64,000 nt of DNA. Origin: Micromonospora antibiotica. GTDB lineage: Bacteria > Actinomycetota > Actinomycetes > Mycobacteriales > Micromonosporaceae. Positions 58,559 through 64,000 of this stretch are shown here, in pieces. Both the position numbers and the translations under genes were made by a program. Where the stretch lies: assembly GCF_017599305.1 (NCBI RefSeq), contig NZ_JAGFWR010000033.1, forward strand, positions 1-64,000, written 5' to 3'. How positions within the stretch are numbered: the first letter of the stretch is position 1; the number at the start of each line of letters is the position of its first letter. Below the pieces are notes generated by a model. The model did not search any database. It was not told the DNA's origin and was given only the letters and a program-made list of their open reading frames with translations.

Positions 58559-59536
58559 TCAGCCGGTGCGGCGGAGGGCTCCGCGCGAGCCGCCGGTCGG
58601 CTCCGGGCGGGCGGCGTGGAAGTGGGTGATCCACCCGGCGGCGTCCGGCCAGTGCGGGGTGGTCACCTCGACCAGGCGGGCCTGGGCGAGCGCGCCGAGC
58701 CCCGCGTGGATGTCCAGGAAGGTCTCCCGGGCCTGCTGGCGGGGCCAGGGCATCGGCAGCAGGTGCGTGGGCAGGTCCGGGTCGGTGTCGGCGAACCTGC
58801 GCCAGGAGTCCATCGCGGAGGTCCGCGCCACCAGCGCCGTGGCCGGGTCGACCGTGCCCCGGCGGGCGGCCACCCGCAACGGCGCGAACCGCGCGACGAA
58901 GGCCGCGTAGCCGGCGGCCAGCCCGGTCAGGTCGTACGCGGCAGCCGGGCCGTGCGGTCCGGCCTCCTGGTCGAAGCGGACGTGCAGCACCGACCAGCGG
59001 GCCCCCTCGACGGGGTGCAGCAGCGCCGCCAGCTCCGCCCTGACCGGTGCGGCGTGACTGCCCGGTGTGATCCACACGCTGTCGTAGAGCCGCACGAAAC
59101 CGTGCGCGGTCAACGCCCGGCGCAGCGTGTGCCGGGCCGCCTGGCCGCAGCTGGGGAGGGAGAAGGAGACCTGCACCCAGTCCCCGGTCCAGGGCGGCGG
59201 CTGCGCGCCGAAGTCCAGGAAGTGCCGCATCCGGGAGCGGTGCCGGGCGATCGCCGCAGGTGTGAGGTGGTAGACCGGCGGCCGGGTGTCGCCCCGGATC
59301 GCGATCAGGCCCCGCTTGACCAGCCGGGACAGGGCGGCCCGGGCGCTGGCCTCGGTGACCCCGAACTCCCGCAGCATCGCGATGACCGCCCCGGACGGCA
59401 GGTCGGCCGCCGCGGAGTCGAGGTATTCGCCGAGCAGGGTGGCCAGCAGGTGCTGCGGGCTCGACCCGTGCTGGGCCCGGGGGGTGCGGACGTCGTCGAC
59501 GGGCTGTTCGGCGTTCACCCCGTCAGATTGCCGCAC
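58559..59536 (-). CDS. PaaX-family regulator (second copy)
   Basis: A 325-residue PaaX-type regulator. The winged helix includes LPSGAVIAMLREFGVTEASA, then RAALSRLVKRGLIAIRGD. The PaaX middle domain has WVQVSFSLPSCGQAARHTLR and LYDSVWITPG, and the C-terminal domain includes MPWPRQQARETFLDIHAGL. It starts at GTG 59536 or GTG 59518. Like the first copy it follows an SBP-permease-permease-ATPase set, here after a 171-bp gap with a hairpin. Confidence 0.88.
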   Translation of the reverse strand: MRQSDGVNAEQPVDDVRTPRAQHGSSPQHLLATLLGEYLDSAAADLPSGAVIAMLREFGVTEASARAALSRLVKRGLIAIRGDTRPPVYHLTPAAIARHRSRMRHFLDFGAQPPPWTGDWVQVSFSLPSCGQAARHTLRRALTAHGFVRLYDSVWITPGSHAAPVRAELAALLHPVEGARWSVLHVRFDQEAGPHGPAAAYDLTGLAAGYAAFVARFAPLRVAARRGTVDPATALVARTSAMDSWRRFADTDPDLPTHLLPMPWPRQQARETFLDIHAGLGALAQARLVEVTTPHWPDAAGWITHFHAARPEPTGGSRGALRRTG

Positions 59537-59608
59537 CGCCGGACGTTCGACGCCGCTGGCCGGCCCGGTGCGGCCATCCGAGGTGCCCGTGCAGCTCGTC
59601 GTTCCGCG

Positions 59609-59628
59609 GGCACCGGGTCGTCGGTGCC
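59609..59628 (-). terminator. Hairpin between transporter ATPase and PaaX gene
   Basis: GGCACCG-GGTCGT-CGGTGCC is a perfect 7-bp stem about 80 bases after the ATPase stop, without a U-tract. It may partly end the transporter transcript and lower paaX expression. Confidence 0.5.
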
Positions 59629-59707
59629 GGGCCCGCGGCGTGACCCGGCCGCCGGGAGGCCGGCTGCCGCCCGTCCGAATCGGCGGGTCGGCAGTCCCGG
59701 CGGCCGG

Positions 59708-60495
<788 letters not shown>

Positions 60496-60499
<4 letters not shown>

Positions 60500-61290
60500 G
60501 CCGATCTCCCTACCGTCGGTCGCCCGCGGAGCGCCCACCGCTCGTACAGGCCGAAGAGTGCGTTGAACAGGATGCCGATCGCGCACGCCATCACCACGCC
60601 GGCGAACATCCGGGGGGTGTCGAACTTCTGCTGCTGGAGCAGGATCTGGTAGCCGACCCCGGAGGTGGAGGCGTACAGCTCGGAGCTGACCATCAGGACC
60701 ACGGCGATGCCCAGGCTGACCCGCGCACCGGCCAGGATGCGTGGCAGCGCCGCCGGGAGCACGACGAACCGGAAGCGGTCCACCCGCCGCAGCCCGATCG
60801 CGCGGGCGCTGTTGAGGGCCAGCCGGTCGACGTTCGCCACCCCGTCCATCGCGTTGAAGACGACCGGCCAGACCGAGCCGAACGCGATGACGAAGATGGG
60901 CATCCGGTCGTTGATCCCGAGCAGCACGATCGCGATCGGGATGAGCACCACCGCGGGGGTGGCGACGCCGAGCCGCACCACCGGCGCGCACAGCCACTCC
61001 AGGCGCTGGCTGCGCCCCAGCGCCACGCCGACCAGGGTGCCCACCGACACCGCCAGGGCGTAGCCGATGCCGAGCCGGAAGATGCTCGCGCCGACGTCCG
61101 CGACGAACTCGTCGGAGGCGAAGAGCCGGTACGCCGGCCCGCTCCACCACAGGTCGACGAAGGCGGTGGCGACCCGGCTCGGCGGCGGGGTGAACGACGA
61201 GTCCCGCCAGCGCAGCAGCACCTCGGCCACCAGCACCAGGGCGAGCACCAGCCACGTGTAGGAGACCACTCGGATGAGGAACCTGCGCAC
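60496..61290 (-). CDS. ABC transporter permease, SsuC type (second module, B)
   Basis: A 264-residue permease with six predicted helices. The EAA loop is ANVDRLALNSARAIGLRRVD, followed by VLPAALPRILAGARVS. It starts at GTG 61290, 3 bp behind the other permease, and is coupled to the ATPase by ATGA. It corresponds in position to the 45779-46603 permease. Confidence 0.9.
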
Positions 61291-61293
61291 TGT

Positions 61294-62079
61294 CTACTCC
61301 TGCCTGGACGGACGCCAGCGGATCACGCGCCGCTCGGCGAGCTGGGCGGCGATGTTGAGCAGCATGCCGGTGATGCTGACCGCGAGCACCCCGGCGTAGA
61401 CCGCGTCGGCCCGCTGCGCCTCCTGGTAGCTGACGAGCACCGTGCCGACGCCGGTGGTGGCCCCGAGCAGTTCCGCGCTCAGGGTCACCACGAAGGCGAT
61501 GCCGGTGGCGATACGGATGCCGGTCACCACGTACGGCAGGGTGGTCGGCAGCAGCACCCGGCGCATCGTCTCGATCCGGCCGAACTTCAGCGCCTGGGCC
61601 ACCCGCAGGGTGAGCGGTTCGACGCTGCGCACCCCGTAGATGGTGTTGACCAGGACGATCCAGAACACCGAAAAGGTGACCACCGAGATCTTCATCTGCG
61701 GACCCAGCCCGATGAGCACGATCGCCACCGGGATCAGCGTCACGACCGGCATCGCCCGTCCGATGTCGATCACCAGGGAACTCGCCCGGGCCAGTGGTGC
61801 GAGGTAGCCGATCAGCAGGCCCAGCGGGATGCTGACGACCACCGCCAGGCCGAGGCTGACCGCCCAGGTGGCGAGCGTGTCGAGGTACTCCCGGACGAAG
61901 TCGGCGTCCCCGAGCAGGCTCCCGAACGCCCGCGCGACCGCGACCGGGCCGGGGAGGCCGGATGCGGGCACCACCCCGGCCGCCGCGACGGCCGCCCAGC
62001 CGGCGACCAGCAGGCCCAGGCCCGCCGCTCCCCAGATCAGCGGCTGGCCGCGCCGCAGCCCGGTGCGCAGGACGCCCAT
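61294..62079 (-). CDS. ABC transporter permease, SsuC type (second module, A)
   Basis: A 261-residue permease. The EAA loop lies in VEPLTLRVAQALKFGRIETM, followed by VLLPTTLPYVVTGIRIATG, which is close in wording to the permease at 46600-47400. ATG 62079 shares one base with the binding-protein stop. The open frame continues upstream to 62262, but that part overlaps the binding protein and is not used. Confidence 0.9.
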   Translation of the reverse strand: MGVLRTGLRRGQPLIWGAAGLGLLVAGWAAVAAAGVVPASGLPGPVAVARAFGSLLGDADFVREYLDTLATWAVSLGLAVVVSIPLGLLIGYLAPLARASSLVIDIGRAMPVVTLIPVAIVLIGLGPQMKISVVTFSVFWIVLVNTIYGVRSVEPLTLRVAQALKFGRIETMRRVLLPTTLPYVVTGIRIATGIAFVVTLSAELLGATTGVGTVLVSYQEAQRADAVYAGVLAVSITGMLLNIAAQLAERRVIRWRPSRQE

Positions 62080-63173
62080 CAAGCCGACTCGTGGACGAGG
62101 CCGGAGGTGTCGACCTTGGTGCTGATCGCGCCGAACTCGTGGGCGATGTCGGCCATCTTCTGCAACGCCGCCCGGTCCACCTCGCTGGACAACTCCTCGA
62201 ACTGGCTGGCCCGGATCGCCTCGACGGTGGTCTTGCCGAAATCGGCTGCCATCTGCTGCCACTCCGCCTCGTTGGCCGGGTCCTGGATCTGACGTAGCGA
62301 CTCGTCCATGGCGGCCCGGAACTTCGCGATCCGGTCGGCGTTGCCGGCGACGAACTTCTCCGCCGCGACGTAGTCGGCGTAGTTGATCCGCCCCTGCACG
62401 TCGGCGTACGGCTCACCGAGCCAGACCGCCCCGCCCTCGCGCACCAGGGTCTGACCGATCGCCCCGCTGGCGTTGATCGCGTCGACCGCGCCGCCCTTCA
62501 ACGAAGTGGCCATCTGCGCGCTGGGGATGTTCACGTACTTGATCTTCTTGTCGTCGCAGCCGGCCTTGCGCACGGCGGCGCTGGTGTAGACCTGGCCGGG
62601 GCCGTTGAGTTCGGTGACCCCGACAGTCTTGCCCACCAGGTCGCAGTAGCTCTTCGCGCCGCTCTTCGTGGCCGCGAAGACGCCCCGGCTGCGGGTCGGG
62701 TCCGGCGGCGTGGGATTGAAGTACGCGCCCATGACGATCTTGACCTTCACCCCCTGCGAGGCGGCCACGATGGCCCCCCAGCCACCGGAGAAGGCCAGGT
62801 CGACCTGGCCGGAGTCGGCCGCGGCGACGGCGGACGAGGCGGACGCGAGGGTGACCGGCTCCACGGCGATGCCGTGCTTGGCGAAGAGCCCCTTCTGTAG
62901 CGCCCAGACCAGGGTGATCTCGTTGGGGAAGCCGATCTGGGTGACCTTCAACGGTGCTCCCAACGACGGGTCGGCGGGAGCGCTCGCCCCGCCGTCGGAG
63001 AAGCAGCCGGACAGGGCGAGCGCGCTGACGGTGGCCAGCGCGATGCCCAGCCGTCCGCGCCCGATCAGTCCACGGTGGCGGCGGCGGTGCGGGGCGCGGT
63101 CGTGCCCCCGACGAGATGCTGCGGCGGCCCGGTCTCCCGGGGTGCGCGCCTCGGGGTCCACAAAGCAAACCAT
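62079..63173 (-). CDS. ABC transporter substrate-binding lipoprotein, NMT1/SsuA type (second module)
   Basis: A 364-residue binding lipoprotein. ATG 63173 stands behind CTGGAGGAC and is the only start that fits. It gives an unusually long Arg/His-rich N-region of about 40 residues (MVCFVDPEARTPGDRAAA and on) before the hydrophobic core and lipobox ALSGC. The mature lobes have KVTQIGFPNEITLVWALQKG, DSGQVDLAFSGGWGAIVAAS and LVGKTVGVTELNGPGQVYTS. The ligand is unknown. The PaaX gene and first-module paralogy suggest an aromatic or organic acid. Confidence 0.9.
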   Translation of the reverse strand: MVCFVDPEARTPGDRAAAASRRGHDRAPHRRRHRGLIGRGRLGIALATVSALALSGCFSDGGASAPADPSLGAPLKVTQIGFPNEITLVWALQKGLFAKHGIAVEPVTLASASSAVAAADSGQVDLAFSGGWGAIVAASQGVKVKIVMGAYFNPTPPDPTRSRGVFAATKSGAKSYCDLVGKTVGVTELNGPGQVYTSAAVRKAGCDDKKIKYVNIPSAQMATSLKGGAVDAINASGAIGQTLVREGGAVWLGEPYADVQGRINYADYVAAEKFVAGNADRIAKFRAAMDESLRQIQDPANEAEWQQMAADFGKTTVEAIRASQFEELSSEVDRAALQKMADIAHEFGAISTKVDTSGLVHESA

Positions 63174-63327
63174 GGCGATGTCCTCCAGTGAGTTGACAGG
63201 CGTCCCGGACGGGCCCGAACCAGCCCGCGCGGCATCACCAGCGACGCGGACGCCGACCGGTGAACCGGCGACGGTGCTCCGCGTTCGCTGACGGGACCTG
63301 ATGAGGGGTGAGGAGGGTGCGGCGGTA

Positions 63328-63350
63328 TCCGATCGGGTTTGCCGATCGGA
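63328..63350. promoter_or_regulatory. Perfect 9-bp inverted repeat in the transporter leader
   Basis: TCCGATCGG-GTTTG-CCGATCGGA lies about 155 bases ahead of the binding-protein start. It is a strong stem-loop if transcribed and a good operator shape if not. Confidence 0.55.
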
Positions 63351-63480
63351 CGTGGTGGGTGACGCGGGCCGGTGTCGCCAGGACTTCACGACAGGCGGCG
63401 GGATGACCGGCGCCTCGGTCACGGGCACGAGGAAGGGTGGCGGCCGTGCCGACGATGGAGCTGCGTTGACGGGTGACGGA

Positions 63481-63509
63481 ATCCTCTATGCGAGATAGCG
63501 TCTTGTCAA
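63481..63509 (-). promoter_or_regulatory. Putative promoter of the second transporter operon
   Basis: On the minus strand TTGACA (63504-63509) and GAGGAT (63481-63486) are 17 bp apart. The spacer contains the AGACGCTATCTCG word described below. A leader of about 300 bases would result. Confidence 0.4.
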
Positions 63510-63643
63510 GCGATTCATCGGCGGCTCTATGGCAGGGTTCGCGCACCTCGCGGCCGGTGTCGCCGTCCCGCGACAACTCCGGTAGTGGGGTTGACAGCAT
63601 CAGCGGGATGGGTAAATCTATCGCTATCCGAGATGGCGTCTCT
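63491..63643. repeat. Repeated CGAGATRGCGTCT word in the aceB control region
   Basis: CGAGATAGCGTCT at 63491-63503 and CGAGATGGCGTCT at 63629-63641 differ by one base. Between them CGCTATC at 63622-63628 repeats the core in reverse. The first copy lies in the transporter promoter, the second close to the aceB side. They look like paired binding sites of one regulator. Confidence 0.45.
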
Positions 63644-63737
63644 CTTGTTGATACAGACTGCCCCGGCCGACGACCCGCACGAGCACCACCGCGACCCGGG
63701 ACGCAGGCGACTGGCGAACGAACAGCGAGGTTCAGCC

Positions 63738-64000
63738 GTGACCAACCAGCAGGACGTGGACGTGACTATCACCGGCGAATCCGCGCCGGGATTCGACCGG
63801 ATACTGAGCCCGGCGGCGGTGGCGTTCCTCGCCGAACTGCACCGCCGCTTCGGTGCCCGGCGCGACGAACTCATGGCGCTGCGCGTCGCGCGGCAGGCCG
63901 CCCTGGACGCCGGGGCCGTGCTCGACTTCCTCCCCGAGACCGCGCAGGTGCGTGCCGGGGACTGGCGGGTCGCGCCCCCGGCCCCCGGTCTGGCGGACCG
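63738..64000 (+). CDS. aceB: Malate synthase A, N-terminal part (runs off the window)
   Basis: The first 87 codons of a gene cut by the window end. From GTG 63738 (behind AGCGAGG) the translation includes ILSPAAVAFLAELHRRFGAR, QAALDAGAVLDFLPET and RAGDWRVAPP, the N-terminal signature of malate synthase A. The full enzyme has about 530-540 residues and joins glyoxylate with acetyl-CoA in the glyoxylate shunt. Its place near pathways that yield acetyl-CoA is sensible. Confidence 0.88.
   Translation, partial: MTNQQDVDVTITGESAPGFDRILSPAAVAFLAELHRRFGARRDELMALRVARQAALDAGAVLDFLPETAQVRAGDWRVAPPAPGLAD

Larger units (their letters stand above)
63174..63737. other. Divergent control region between transporter and aceB
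   Basis: No gene is supported in these 564 bases. The left 300 bases would be the leader of the transporter operon and contain the inverted repeat at 63328-63350. The right part is AT-richer and carries promoter elements and repeated CGAGATRGCGTCT words. Confidence 0.5.

Noticed and set aside
63235..63600. A 121-residue minus-strand frame in the aceB-transporter gap
   Set aside because: It has no ribosome site, overlaps the palindrome and promoter, and its composition looks random.

Overview
The window is high-GC actinobacterial DNA, most like Micromonospora or a close relative. The signs are GTG and TTG starts, dense overlapping operons, TTGACA-type promoters and typical actinobacterial families (CBM2-linked secreted glycosidases, PaaX regulators, Rox). 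Genus is inferred from gene style only. No rRNA, tRNA, CRISPR array or recognisable transposase was seen.

Layout. 0.1-10.1 kb: a PEP mutase/isocitrate lyase-like enzyme, a beta-propeller lipoprotein, a PepSY protein with a histidine kinase lacking its response regulator, a secreted GH5-ricin glycosidase, a complete two-component pair and a membrane-anchored trypsin-like protease. 10.2-20.7 kb: a ten-gene operon with a Dpp/Opp-type ABC importer, Gfo/Idh/MocA oxidoreductase, BadF-type sugar kinase, NanE, GntR/UTRA regulator and FAD oxidoreductase. It looks like uptake and catabolism of an amino sugar, but no sialic acid lyase is present. 20.8-23.3 kb: a coupled two-gene cassette of a HTH-plus-two-TM protein and a protein with GRDSF and DTGYKGS motifs, of unknown function and the best candidate here for an undescribed system. 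23.3-25.9 kb: an I36-type inhibitor, a run of strong hairpins and a GH10-CBM2 xylanase. 26.1-32.0 kb: a rifamycin monooxygenase (rox) behind a possible leader peptide, then an uncharacterised four-gene operon (PaaK-like ligase, small ABM-like protein, GNAT, nitroreductase). 32.1-36.3 kb: a membrane M48 peptidase with its partner gene and a methyltransferase.

36.5-56.4 kb is an aromatic-acid catabolic island: vanAB, a hydroxycinnamate CoA module of CouNOML type with a MarR regulator, an ABC importer with a PaaX regulator, pobA, and pcaIJHGBDC with an IclR regulator. Together these convert vanillate, coumarate- or ferulate-type acids and 4-hydroxybenzoate to protocatechuate and then to beta-ketoadipyl-CoA. 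The last thiolase, pcaF, is not in the window. 57.0-63.2 kb: a CBM2-linked esterase and a second copy of the SBP-permease-permease-ATPase-PaaX module. The window ends inside malate synthase (aceB), consistent with assimilation of acetyl units.

Taken together, secreted cellulose/xylan enzymes sit beside a full route for lignin-derived monomers, as expected of a plant-litter degrader. Regulation can be partly read from the DNA: paired GTTC-N5-GAAC palindromes between pobA and pcaI, palindromes ahead of the amino-sugar operon and the GH5 gene, and good -35/-10 promoters for several genes.
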